Shown: positions 8,112 through 16,072 of the stretch, in pieces
How positions within the stretch are numbered: the stretch's first letter is position 1
Layout of the letters: every line of letters begins with the position of its first letter
From: Acidobacteriota bacterium
GTDB taxonomy: Bacteria > Acidobacteriota > Thermoanaerobaculia > Multivoradales > Multivoraceae
DNA length: 58,838 nt
Direction of reading: 5' to 3'
Assembly: GCA_026708285.1 (NCBI GenBank)
Contig: JAPOVF010000073.1
Location: forward strand, 16,063 to 74,900
Notes under the pieces: generated by a model
The model's database searches: none
What the model saw: the letters and a program-made list of their open reading frames with translations, nothing else
What the model was told of the DNA's origin: nothing
Translations under genes and position numbers: made by a program

Positions 8112-8351
8112 ATGGAGACGATCAACGCCACCGACTTCAAGGCACGCTGTCTGGCGATTCTCGACCGCGTAGCTGCAACCGGCGAACCAGTCGTGATTCT
8201 GAAGCGCGGCCAACCAGTCGCCGAACTCTCCCCAGCGGTTCGGTCCGGTGCTGCGTACCCGCAGCACGAGTTGAAGGGCACCGTGACCGAAGTCGGCGAC
8301 ATCGTGGAACCGGCGGTGCCCGCAGACGAATGGGAGAGCACGCACCGTTGA
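8112..8351 (+). CDS. Phd/YefM-type antitoxin
   Basis: A 79-residue protein with the Phd/YefM N-terminal DNA-binding fold (INATDFKARCLAILDRVAAT then GEPVVILKRGQPVAELSP) and a variable C-terminal tail that would bind the toxin. It precedes a PIN-domain toxin and overlaps it. In type II systems this protein neutralises the toxin and represses the operon; the paired palindromes just upstream are candidate binding sites. The locus has a slightly lower GC content than its neighbours, as expected for a mobile module. Confidence 0.88.
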   Translation: METINATDFKARCLAILDRVAATGEPVVILKRGQPVAELSPAVRSGAAYPQHELKGTVTEVGDIVEPAVPADEWESTHR

Positions 8352-8746
8352 CGCTACTGGTGGACACGCATGTCCTCATCTGGTGGCTCGACGATTCCGG
8401 CCGGCTTTCGCCAGCCCAGCAGGAGGCTGTCGCGACAATCGACCCCCAGTCGCCACTCCTGGTATCCGACATCTCACTCTGGGAGATCGCGACCCTATGC
8501 AGCCTGGGGCGAGTACGCCTTTCGTTGCCCCTGCGAGAGTGGCTCGACAAGGCGGTAGCGCCGCCGCTGGTGCGGCGACAAGGGATCTCGCCAGCGATCG
8601 CTGAGCATGTCGCCACCCTTCCCGATTCGTTTCACCGAGATCCCGCCGATCGAATTCTCGTCGCGACGGCGCGAGTACTTGGCGCGACTCTGCTGACGCA
8701 GGACCGGAGAATCATCCAGGCAGCGCTGGTCGACACCTTGGCCTGA
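8348..8746 (+). CDS. VapC-like PIN-domain toxin
   Basis: A PIN-domain ribonuclease of 132 residues. The four acidic metal ligands are in place: Asp in LLVDTHVLIWWL, Glu in SDISLWEIATL, Asp in RDPADRILVATA and Asp in LLTQDRRI. VapC toxins cleave RNA, often initiator tRNA or rRNA. The start is taken as TTG at 8348, which overlaps the antitoxin stop (TTGA) and has GGAGAG nine bases upstream. An ATG at 8330 would add six residues but lacks a ribosome-binding site. Confidence 0.88.
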   Translation: MTLLVDTHVLIWWLDDSGRLSPAQQEAVATIDPQSPLLVSDISLWEIATLCSLGRVRLSLPLREWLDKAVAPPLVRRQGISPAIAEHVATLPDSFHRDPADRILVATARVLGATLLTQDRRIIQAALVDTLA

Positions 8747-8815
8747 GCTCCTCCGTCTCAACGCACCTAGCCGGGCTCGCTATGATCCGCGCTCCACGCG
8801 CTCCCCGGGACTGCC

Positions 8816-10276
8816 ATGATCGACCACGCACGTCGCTCCAGCGACGCCCTTCTCGCTGAACTCCGCGACGCTCTCGGGGAGGACGGCGTCCTCGTTGGCG
8901 GAGACGTGACGGCGAGGGCCGGCGACGGTTCGGGCACTGTCCCCTGCGTGGCCCGGGCAGTGCTTCGACCCCGCACCACGCAGCAACTCTCGGCGGCTCT
9001 CGCGGCCTGCCATGGCGCAAGCCAGCCGGTGGTGCCACAGGGTGGGTTGACCGGTCTCGTCGGTGGTGGTGTCGCCGGTGATCTCGAAGTCGCCATCACC
9101 CTGGAGCGAATGACCGCGATCGAGGAGATCGATCCGGTCGGCCGGACGATGACGGTAGAGGCGGGGGCCGCGCTGCAGAGCATCCAGGAGGCGGCCGAAG
9201 CCGAAGGGTTGCTGTTTCCGCTCGACCTGGGCGCGCGCGGCTCATGCACGATCGGCGGCAACGTGGCGACCAACGCCGGAGGCAACCGGACGATCCGCTA
9301 CGGCATGACCCGCGATTCGGTACTCGGCCTGGAGGCCGTGCTTGCCGACGGCACGGTGCTCTCGAGCCTGAACAAGATGGTGAAGAACAACGCGGGCTAT
9401 GACCTGAAACACCTCTTCGTCGGATCCGAGGGCACCCTGGGAATCGTCACCCGCGTCGTCCTGCGCCTGGAGCGGCGCCCCCGCAGCCACGACTGCGCCC
9501 TGCTGGCGGTTCCGGGCTTCACCAAAGTGGTCGAGCTGCTGCGCCGGCTGGAAGAGGAGATCGGCGGCTCGATGAGCGCCTTCGAGGTCATGTGGCGCGA
9601 GTTCTACGAGCTGGTCACCGGCCCGCAGGCGAGGACGGCGCCACCGATTCCGCACGGCGACCCTTACTACGTGCTGGTGGAGTCGCTGGGTGCGCGGCCC
9701 GAGCAGGACGCGGCGCAGTTCGAGGAGACGCTCGGCGAGTGCATGGAAGCCGGCCTGATCGGGAACGCGGTGCTTGGCCGATCGAAGGCGGAGCGGGACG
9801 AGATCTGGGCGTTGCGCGACGACGTCGAGCAAATGAACCACCTGGCGCCGATCTTCACCTTCGACGTCAGCCTGCGAATCGCCGACATGGAGAGCTACGT
9901 GGGGGAGATCAAGGCCGCCCTGACCGAGCGGTGGCCCGCCAGCCACTGCATCGTCTTTGGCCACCTGGGCGACGGCAACCTGCACGTCGTCGTCGCCGTG
10001 GGCGACCGCTCGGACGAAGCCCGAAGCGCAGTCGAGGAGATCGTCTACGGACACCTCGAGCCGATCGGCGGCTCGGTGTCGGCCGAACACGGCATCGGCT
10101 TCGAGAAGCGGGCCCACCTGGGCCGCAGCCGCACCGCTGAGGAGATCGCCCTGATGAAGACGCTCAAGCGGACCCTCGACCCCAGGGGCATCCTCAACCC
10201 TGGGCGAGTGTTCGAGGCAGAGGGCGCTCCGCCGACGGGCTCGCACGCCGGTGCCAGCGTGCGGCTTCCCGGCTAG
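8816..10276 (+). CDS. FAD-linked D-lactate / D-2-hydroxyglutarate-type dehydrogenase
   Basis: A 486-residue GlcD-like oxidoreductase. The N-terminal PCMH-type FAD-binding domain shows VVPQGGLTGLVGGGVAG, TIGGNVATNAGGNRTIRYG and the loop VKNNAGYDLKHLFVGSEGTL. The C-terminal FAD-oxidase domain has the metal/substrate segment GHLGDGNLHVVV and the terminal SAEHGIGFEKR. Enzymes of this group oxidise D-2-hydroxy acids (D-lactate, D-2-hydroxyglutarate, glycolate) and pass electrons to the quinone pool or an ETF. No iron-sulfur partner gene is adjacent, so the electron acceptor is open. The substrate cannot be read from the sequence. It stands alone between the TA module and a convergent gene. Confidence 0.85.
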   Translation: MIDHARRSSDALLAELRDALGEDGVLVGGDVTARAGDGSGTVPCVARAVLRPRTTQQLSAALAACHGASQPVVPQGGLTGLVGGGVAGDLEVAITLERMTAIEEIDPVGRTMTVEAGAALQSIQEAAEAEGLLFPLDLGARGSCTIGGNVATNAGGNRTIRYGMTRDSVLGLEAVLADGTVLSSLNKMVKNNAGYDLKHLFVGSEGTLGIVTRVVLRLERRPRSHDCALLAVPGFTKVVELLRRLEEEIGGSMSAFEVMWREFYELVTGPQARTAPPIPHGDPYYVLVESLGARPEQDAAQFEETLGECMEAGLIGNAVLGRSKAERDEIWALRDDVEQMNHLAPIFTFDVSLRIADMESYVGEIKAALTERWPASHCIVFGHLGDGNLHVVVAVGDRSDEARSAVEEIVYGHLEPIGGSVSAEHGIGFEKRAHLGRSRTAEEIALMKTLKRTLDPRGILNPGRVFEAEGAPPTGSHAGASVRLPG

Positions 10277-10282
10277 GGACCT

Positions 10283-11287
10283 TCAGGCGTACTCGGGCGC
10301 CAGATCGTCGCGCAGCCGCTCGAGCAGTTCCTTCGTCTTCACGATGCCGTCGTCGGCCGCCATCCGGCCCTCGAACTCGATCCCTACCCAGCCGCGGTAG
10401 CCCGCGTCGAGCACGATCCGCATCATCTGCCCGTAGTCGATCGTCGTTTCGTCGCCGGCCTCGTCGAAGTCGTAGCTCTTGGCGCTGACAGCGCGGGCGT
10501 AGGGCATCAACTCGGCGACGCCCTCGTAGCGGTCGTACCACTCTTCGGGTTCGTACGAAGTCCGGAAGTTGCCGAAGTCGGGCAGGGTGCCGACCCGTGG
10601 ATGGTCAACCATCGCGATCGTGCCGGCGAGCCACTTGCCGTTGCTGGAGAGGTAGCCGTGGTTCTCCACCAGGACGTCAACGTCGTAGCCGTCGGCGTAC
10701 TCGCACAACTGGCGCAGGCCGTCCGCAGCCAGCTTCTGCTGCTCCTCGAAGGAACCGGCGCTGGCCGCGTTGACCCGCACCGAGTGGCAGCCCAGGAAGG
10801 CCGCCGCCTCGACCCACTTGTGGTGATTCTCCACCGACCGCGCGCGCGCCTCCGTGTCCGGAGCCCCGATGTCTCCCTCCGCATCGCACATGATCAGAAG
10901 GCTGGTCACGCCCTCGCTGTCGCAGCGGGACTTCAGATCCGCCAGGTACTCCTCGTCACGGGCGCGGTCGAAGAAGAACGTGTTGACGTACTCGACCGCC
11001 TCGATCCCGTGGCTGCGCGCGCGCGCCGGGAAGTCCAGGTGATCGAGTTCACCCTGGTAGAGCACGCTCGGGTCGTCCCGGAAGGACCCGTCGGCCAACG
11101 CGCTCAGGCCCGGCCCGAACAGCTCGCGGAAGTAGGACCATTCGGCCAGGGAGATGCGGTAGAGGGGGTCGGCGACGGCCGGGACAGCGGGCTCCTCCTC
11201 GGGCGCTGCACCCTCCATGCAGCCCGCGGCGGCCGCGGCGCCGAGCACGGCGCCCGTCTGCAGAAAACGTCTGCGGTCCATCGTCAT
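10283..11287 (-). CDS. Tat-exported TIM-barrel (sugar isomerase/epimerase-like) lipoprotein
   Basis: A 334-residue protein with a twin-arginine lipoprotein signal (MDRRRFLQTGAVLGAAAAAG, lipobox Cys next) and an AP-endonuclease-2/xylose-isomerase-like barrel. Candidate metal ligands are the Glu in VLVENHGY, the Asp in TLPDFGNF and the Glu in WVGIEFEGR. Such proteins isomerise or epimerise sugars, inositols or related polyols. The ATG at 11287 is chosen because GGAGG lies eight bases upstream; an in-frame GTG at 11296 would overlap that site. The substrate is unknown. The gene converges on the FAD dehydrogenase with only six bases between. Confidence 0.8.
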   Translation of the reverse strand: MTMDRRRFLQTGAVLGAAAAAGCMEGAAPEEEPAVPAVADPLYRISLAEWSYFRELFGPGLSALADGSFRDDPSVLYQGELDHLDFPARARSHGIEAVEYVNTFFFDRARDEEYLADLKSRCDSEGVTSLLIMCDAEGDIGAPDTEARARSVENHHKWVEAAAFLGCHSVRVNAASAGSFEEQQKLAADGLRQLCEYADGYDVDVLVENHGYLSSNGKWLAGTIAMVDHPRVGTLPDFGNFRTSYEPEEWYDRYEGVAELMPYARAVSAKSYDFDEAGDETTIDYGQMMRIVLDAGYRGWVGIEFEGRMAADDGIVKTKELLERLRDDLAPEYA

Positions 11288-11385
11288 CGAGCTCACCTCC
11301 AGCCGAGAATCCAGGGAGTGTAGCGCGCCCCGAAACCTCTAGGCCTCATCTCCGTAGTGGTGAGACAGGAGGAGTACAACTCGAC

Positions 11386-11664
11386 ATGGAAGTCCTGACC
11401 ATCCTGACCCTCGGGGCCATCGCCCTCGCCGTGCTGGCCGTCTTCGCCGCCATCGCATTCGTTGTGAAGATCGCCTTCAAGCTCGTGCTTCTGCCGTTCA
11501 AGATCATCGGCTTCATCGCCGCGACCCTGCTGGCCGCGATCCTGATTCCGATCGCGATCATCGCGCTGCCGGTGACCCTCGCCGTCGGCGTCGTGCTGCT
11601 CGTCGTCGGTGGGCTGGTGGCCGTCGTCTGCGCCGGATTCGGCCTGCTGAGCGCGATCTTCTAG
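11386..11664 (+). CDS. small hydrophobic membrane protein, unknown function
   Basis: A 92-residue protein made almost entirely of two long hydrophobic stretches (VLTILTLGAIALAVLAVFAA and the region 38-85) separated by a short basic segment (KIAFKLVLLPFK). A good ribosome-binding site AGGAGG lies before the ATG. No family is recognised. The GC-skewed codon choice at third positions matches the neighbouring genes, and the strong ribosome-binding site supports a real gene. It could be a small inner-membrane accessory protein; nothing nearby suggests a task. Confidence 0.6.
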   Translation: MEVLTILTLGAIALAVLAVFAAIAFVVKIAFKLVLLPFKIIGFIAATLLAAILIPIAIIALPVTLAVGVVLLVVGGLVAVVCAGFGLLSAIF

Positions 11665-11676
11665 GAGAGAATTCGC

Positions 11677-11745
11677 GCTCGCCGCTCCGCGGCATCGCCC
11701 GGATCGCGGGCCAGATGGCCCGCGCAACGGCCGGCGCACCCAGTC
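11677..11745 (-). repeat. dispersed hairpin repeat, copy 2 (after M24 peptidase gene)
   Basis: Same ends as copy 1 (GCTCGCCGCTCCGCGGCATC on the left, CGGCCGGCGCACCCAGTC on the right) with a different central hairpin, GCGGGCC-AGAT-GGCCCGC (11706-11723). It begins exactly at the stop codon of the minus-strand peptidase gene and fills the spacer to the small membrane-protein gene. Position suggests a REP-like 3'-end element that could also act in termination or mRNA stability. Confidence 0.7.
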
Positions 11746-13138
11746 AATGCACCAGGTGCCACTCGGTCTGGCGACCCGCCAGGTAGAGCACCTGCTCGCC
11801 GTCGTAGACGGCGCTCTGTTCCAGCTTGATCTGGACGTCCTGGCCGCCCCACATCTCGAGTTCGACCTTCACGTTGCCCTCAATCGCGTAGGCGGTGTCC
11901 GGGTACAGCGGCCAGTCGCCCCGGATCGGCGTCGGCCCCTGGTTGTCCCACATGCCGATCGTCGGCCCCGGCGCGTGGCCGAAGACGCCGAGAGGATGCG
12001 TGTAGGTGCTGGAGCGCAGACCTTCGTCGGTGGCGATCGAGATCGTCGCGGCAAGGATCTCGTTGCCGGTGCGGCCGGTCCTGAACTCGCTCGTCAGGAT
12101 GTCCTGCCAGCGGTTGCCCGCCGCCAGCGCGTCCTGGAGTCCGGCCGGCGCCTCCCGCTCACCAAGGCGCAGTACGTAACCCATCTCCTGGGTGTCGGTG
12201 CACAGCCCGATGTAGCAGATGCCCACGTCCGTATGCAGCACGTCGCCGCGCTGGATGACGAACTCGCCGCTACCGCCGCAGAACGGCTCGTCGGCACCGC
12301 ATTCGCTGTCCTCATCGGTGGCCCGGCGCTGGGCGTTGACCGAGGGCAGGAACCAGATGTCGAGACCGAGATCCTCGAAGCGCTGGGCGATGTACCAGAC
12401 CACATCGTCCGTCGTCGTCGCGCCCGGAGTGATGACGCGCTCCGAGAAAGCCTCCGCGATCACGCCACGAGCCAACGAGACGATCTGCGGGTAGGCCTCC
12501 ATCTGCAGCGGGCTGCGGGTCTCGATCCAGCGCACGACCAGCTCCTCGGCGCTGGTCACCCGTTCCTTGAGTCCGGGCGTCAGCACTTCGAGCAGCCGTT
12601 CGTGCAGCGCCGCCGACAGACCGTCCGCGACCGGCCAGTGGCGCGAGACGTTGATGCCGATGCGTTTCGGGTCGCGGTCCCCGATCACTTCGCCCAGTCC
12701 CTGCCACTGCTCTTCCAGGTCGCCGCCCTCCCAGGCCGACTCGTACAGAGCGCCGTACGGATAGCGGTTGACGGTCAGGAGCTCCACGCCGCCGTTGTCC
12801 GGCCCGCGGTCGAAGAACACGAGCATCGTCGTCCGCCGGGCCGCGAACACAGGCCGCGGCACCAGGCTGAAGAAGACCGGGTCCTCGTTGTACTCCCGGT
12901 TGATCACCAGCCACATGTCGATCCCGGTCTCGCGCATGAGTCGCGGGAGGAGCGTCTCCAGGCGTTCCTCGAGCATGCGGTTGAAGGGCTCGACCCGATC
13001 GCGGTGCGGGAGCACATGGCCAGGGCCGTCGAGCACCCGGCCCTGCTCGAAGTGGCCGGTCTGCGCGAAGGCGGGGGTCAAGCCCAGCGTGAGCGTGACG
13101 ACGATGGCCGTCGCCGCGTGCGCGCGGGATCGCTTCAT
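11744..13138 (-). CDS. secreted M24-family metallopeptidase (Xaa-Pro aminopeptidase-like)
   Basis: A 464-residue protein with a Sec signal peptide (MKRSRAHAATAIVVTLTLGL, then TPAFAQ). The N-terminal creatinase-type domain is followed by the pita-bread catalytic domain with its five metal ligands: two Asp in HTDVGICYIGLCTDTQEMGY, His in HPLGVFGHAPG, Glu in YAIEGNVKVE and Glu in VQIKLEQSAVY. It would remove N-terminal residues, typically before proline, from peptides in the periplasm. The ATG overlaps the stop of the upstream phosphotransferase-like gene. An insert with four cysteines (SECGADEPFCGGSGE, and nearby GICYIGLC) may form disulfides, which fits export. Confidence 0.85.
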   Translation of the reverse strand: MKRSRAHAATAIVVTLTLGLTPAFAQTGHFEQGRVLDGPGHVLPHRDRVEPFNRMLEERLETLLPRLMRETGIDMWLVINREYNEDPVFFSLVPRPVFAARRTTMLVFFDRGPDNGGVELLTVNRYPYGALYESAWEGGDLEEQWQGLGEVIGDRDPKRIGINVSRHWPVADGLSAALHERLLEVLTPGLKERVTSAEELVVRWIETRSPLQMEAYPQIVSLARGVIAEAFSERVITPGATTTDDVVWYIAQRFEDLGLDIWFLPSVNAQRRATDEDSECGADEPFCGGSGEFVIQRGDVLHTDVGICYIGLCTDTQEMGYVLRLGEREAPAGLQDALAAGNRWQDILTSEFRTGRTGNEILAATISIATDEGLRSSTYTHPLGVFGHAPGPTIGMWDNQGPTPIRGDWPLYPDTAYAIEGNVKVELEMWGGQDVQIKLEQSAVYDGEQVLYLAGRQTEWHLVH

Positions 13139-14313
13139 GTTCGCAGTACCTCCAGATGTCCCTCGACCACCGCCGTTCGAGCCGTAGCCAACAAGGCAGT
13201 TCGAACTCCAGCGTCCCCCGTCAACGGGACCCGACCGCCTCCGATCAGGCGCCGCACGAGTTCCACGCCGGCGTAGCGCGCGGCCAACTCCGGGTCGAGG
13301 CCGGGTGGTCCGGCTTCGACCGCTGGCTCGCCCTCCCGTTGCTCGAGGCCGGTGTCGTCAGGTTCCCGCTCGTCGCCGGAACGTCCCGCGGCCGCGGAAA
13401 GGAAGGTCCGGACAACCTCCTCGGGCTGCCGGGCAAGCAGCAGATGGGCGAGCCCTGTACCCACATCGAACTCGGCATCCCCCCACTCGCCGTACTGCGG
13501 ATCGACGACGCGGACGTCGCCGTCCGGCAGGTGCAGCCAGTTGCCCGGATGAAAGGTGCCGTGCACGAGACAGGTGTCCGAGTCGCGGTAGCGTTTCCCG
13601 AGTTCCGCCACCGCCTTCCGGAACTCCCCATCGGACCGCATGGCCATCGCCGACGCCCCAAGGCCCTCCTCGAGTTCATCGAGCGCAGGGCGGTCGAGCG
13701 CGGGACCGTCGGGGCCGAGGCCCTCGCCGACGGGAGGCGCGAGGCCATACGGCGCCTCGAACAGGAGCCGGTGGTTCAGGCCCTTCATGCCCGGATTCGA
13801 CAGCTCCCGATCTTCGCATCCACGCGTACTCTCGTGGAGCGCCCGAAGGAACGAACCGAGGCCGGCCGCTGCGCCCTCGTCCAGCACACGACCGCAGTAG
13901 AGCACCGTCAGGTCCGAGGAGCCGCGGAAATCCTCCAGAAGCACGATCGATCGCTTCTCGTCGCCGCCCAGGAGACGCGGCATGTGCGACGCGGCCTCCG
14001 GCAGTCGGGCCACCTGCCGGTAGAAGCGGAACTCGGCACGCCCCCGGCCAGCCGGCATGGCGACCGACTCGTCGCGCCGGAGCCAGGGCAGGGACTGCTT
14101 CAGGACCGCGGTGCGCCAGCCGCCGCGCAACTCCTGCAGTTCCACCCGCATGACGGTGCTCGAGTTGCCGCCGAGCCCAGAGCAAGCGGTGACCTGTTCC
14201 TCGTCGCCCAGCCAGCCAAGAGCCCCCATGACCAGATCCACCCGTCCCGCCTGGCGGTGAGACAGAATGTGAACCTCTGGGTGTGCCTCCTCGAACTCCG
14301 CCCGCCGGCTCAT
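13135..14313 (-). CDS. aminoglycoside-phosphotransferase-fold protein with altered catalytic loop
   Basis: A 392-residue protein with the APH/choline-kinase fold. An N-lobe (GLGGNSSTVMRVELQELRGG, RTAVLKQSLPWL) is followed by the catalytic loop VHGTFHPGNWL and the metal loop VRVVDPQYGEWGD. In active relatives the loop reads HGDxHPGN, with Asp as catalytic base; here that Asp is Thr, so phosphoryl transfer may be lost or changed. The substrate is unknown. It is the first gene of a two-gene minus operon with the M24 peptidase (four-base overlap). A TAGCTT hexamer lies six bases before the ATG. Confidence 0.75.
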   Translation of the reverse strand: MSRRAEFEEAHPEVHILSHRQAGRVDLVMGALGWLGDEEQVTACSGLGGNSSTVMRVELQELRGGWRTAVLKQSLPWLRRDESVAMPAGRGRAEFRFYRQVARLPEAASHMPRLLGGDEKRSIVLLEDFRGSSDLTVLYCGRVLDEGAAAGLGSFLRALHESTRGCEDRELSNPGMKGLNHRLLFEAPYGLAPPVGEGLGPDGPALDRPALDELEEGLGASAMAMRSDGEFRKAVAELGKRYRDSDTCLVHGTFHPGNWLHLPDGDVRVVDPQYGEWGDAEFDVGTGLAHLLLARQPEEVVRTFLSAAAGRSGDEREPDDTGLEQREGEPAVEAGPPGLDPELAARYAGVELVRRLIGGGRVPLTGDAGVRTALLATARTAVVEGHLEVLRT

Positions 14314-14319
14314 CGGCGC

Positions 14320-14325
14320 AAGCTA
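14320..14325 (-). promoter_or_regulatory. putative -10 box, leaderless start of phosphotransferase-like gene
   Basis: TAGCTT on the minus strand is six bases before the ATG at 14313, the spacing expected if the mRNA begins at the start codon. No Shine-Dalgarno sequence is present. Confidence 0.45.
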
Positions 14326-14377
14326 TCACCGGGTTTACGTGTCGTTGTGCGGAGCTGCGTTCTACGGCGCAAGCTCC

Positions 14378-14383
14378 TAGAAT
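14378..14383 (+). promoter_or_regulatory. putative -10 box (TAGAAT) of sulfotransferase gene
   Basis: TAGAAT lies seven bases before the ATG at 14391 and overlaps an earlier in-frame ATG at 14382. It therefore favours 14391 as the true start and a leaderless mRNA. Confidence 0.45.
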
Positions 14384-14390
14384 GCGCCGC

Positions 14391-15146
14391 ATGGGCAGGG
14401 TCGACGGCGCAGGATCCGAGGTGCTACGGATCGCGATGTGGTCCGGGCCCCGCAACATCTCGACGGCGATGCTGCGCGCCTGGGGCAACCGCGGCGACAC
14501 CTTCGTCTGCGACGAGCCTCTTTACGCGAACTACCTGCTGGAGCACGGTCTCGACCACCCCGGGCGCGAGGACATCCTCGCCCGTCACGACAGCGACCTC
14601 GGGCGGGTCACCAAGTGGTTGACCGAGGACGCTCCGGAGAACCGGCCGATCTTCTACCAGAAGCACATGGCCCATCATCTGCTTCCGGAAACGGACCGCT
14701 CCTGGGTCTCGCGGCTGACGAACGTCTTCCTGATCCGCGATCCGGCCGAGATGCTGACTTCATTGATCCGCATCCTGCCGCAGCCCACCCTGGCCGACAC
14801 CGGCCTGCCACAGCAGCGGGAGCTCTTCGACCTGGAGTCGGAGCGGCTCGGAGAGGCGCCGGCGGTGATCGACTCCGCCGACGTGCTGCGCAACCCGCGC
14901 GCCGGCCTGGAGAGCCTGTGCCGCGCCGTCGGCGCCGAGTTCGACGAGACGATGCTGAGCTGGCCGCCCGGGCGCCGCGGAACGGACGGGGTCTGGGCGC
15001 CCCACTGGTACGGTGCCGTCGAGAAAAGCACCGGCTTCGCTCCCTACAGGCCCAAGAACGAGCCCGTACCCGACTTCCTCGCGGGCGTCCTGGAAGAGTG
15101 CCAGCAGCACTACGATCACCTCGCCGCGCACCGGCTCCTCTTCTGA
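14391..15146 (+). CDS. PAPS-dependent sulfotransferase-like protein
   Basis: A 251-residue P-loop protein. The 5'-phosphosulfate binding loop is IAMWSGPRNISTAMLRAWGN and the 3'-phosphate binding segment is NVFLIRDPAEMLTSLIRI. A C-terminal region (DGVWAPHWYGAVEKSTGF) is typical of the group found fused to or beside branched-chain aminotransferases. The acceptor is unknown. The next gene, 22 bases on, is exactly such an aminotransferase, so the pair is the two-gene version of proteins annotated elsewhere as branched-chain-aminotransferase-like fusions. The start at 14391 is set by the TAGAAT box just upstream. Confidence 0.8.
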   Translation: MGRVDGAGSEVLRIAMWSGPRNISTAMLRAWGNRGDTFVCDEPLYANYLLEHGLDHPGREDILARHDSDLGRVTKWLTEDAPENRPIFYQKHMAHHLLPETDRSWVSRLTNVFLIRDPAEMLTSLIRILPQPTLADTGLPQQRELFDLESERLGEAPAVIDSADVLRNPRAGLESLCRAVGAEFDETMLSWPPGRRGTDGVWAPHWYGAVEKSTGFAPYRPKNEPVPDFLAGVLEECQQHYDHLAAHRLLF

Positions 15147-15168
15147 CCCGAAAGACCGCACGACTTCC

Positions 15169-16068
15169 ATGCTCCAGAAGGCGAACCCAAAGAACCGGGA
15201 TCTGCTGATCAACATCAACGGCGACCTGATCCACCGCGATCAGGCCGGGATCAGTCCATTCGACTCCGCCGTCCAGGGGGGCGACGCGGTCTGGGAGGGT
15301 TTGCGGCTGTACGACGGCCGGATCTTCAAGCTCGAACGGCATCTCGACCGTCTGCGGGACTCGGCGCTTGCCCTGGCCTTCGCCCGGATTCCCACCCACG
15401 AGGAGGTCATCGGCGAGATCCGCCGCACTCTCGAAGCGAACGGGATGCGGGACGACGTCCACATCCGGCTGACCCTGACCCGCGGTACGAAAGTCACTTC
15501 CGGCATGGATCCGAGGCTCAACGTCGCGGGACCGACGCTGATCGTCCTCGCCGAACACAAGGCGCCGGTCTACGGATCCCGGCCGATCCGCCTGATCACT
15601 TCGTCGATCCGCCGCTTCCCGCCCGACTGCATGGACCCGAAGATCCACCACAACAACCTGATCCAGTCCATTCTGGCGAAGATCGAAGCGAACGCGGCCG
15701 GCGCCGATGACGCCCTGATGCTGGACCGCCAGGGTTTCGTCGCCGAGACGAACGCGACCCACGTCTTCATCGTGCGAAGCGGCGTGGTCACGACGAGCCA
15801 CTGCAGGGCGTGCCCGGAGGGCGTCACCCGCGAGACGGTTCTCGAACTCTGCCGGGAGAACGACATTCCCCACGAAGTCGCCGACTTCAGCCAGGCCGAG
15901 CTCTACCGCGCCGACGAGGCGTTCTGCACCGGCACGATGGGCGAACTCGTGGCGGTCACCGAGGTCGACGGCCGGACGATCGGCGGCGGCGAGCGGCCGG
16001 TGCTCGAACGGCTGCAACAGCTCTTCCGCGAACTGACCGCCTACTCCGGCTATCCGATCCTCGACTGA
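15169..16068 (+). CDS. class IV (branched-chain type) aminotransferase
   Basis: A 299-residue fold-type IV PLP enzyme. Landmarks are the N-terminal INGDLIHRDQAGISPFDSAV, the cofactor-phosphate region WEGLRLYDGRIFKLERHLDR, the PLP lysine in DPKIHHNNLIQSILAK, the ALMLDRQGFVAETNATHVFI segment and the late AFCTGTMGELVAV. Such enzymes transfer the amino group of Leu, Ile or Val, or of related substrates, to 2-oxoglutarate. D-amino acid transaminases share the fold and cannot be excluded. Start ATG at 15169 gives a standard N-terminus. It lies between the sulfotransferase-like gene and a membrane glycosyltransferase, only four bases before the latter. Confidence 0.85.
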   Translation: MLQKANPKNRDLLININGDLIHRDQAGISPFDSAVQGGDAVWEGLRLYDGRIFKLERHLDRLRDSALALAFARIPTHEEVIGEIRRTLEANGMRDDVHIRLTLTRGTKVTSGMDPRLNVAGPTLIVLAEHKAPVYGSRPIRLITSSIRRFPPDCMDPKIHHNNLIQSILAKIEANAAGADDALMLDRQGFVAETNATHVFIVRSGVVTTSHCRACPEGVTRETVLELCRENDIPHEVADFSQAELYRADEAFCTGTMGELVAVTEVDGRTIGGGERPVLERLQQLFRELTAYSGYPILD

Positions 16069-16072
16069 CGCG

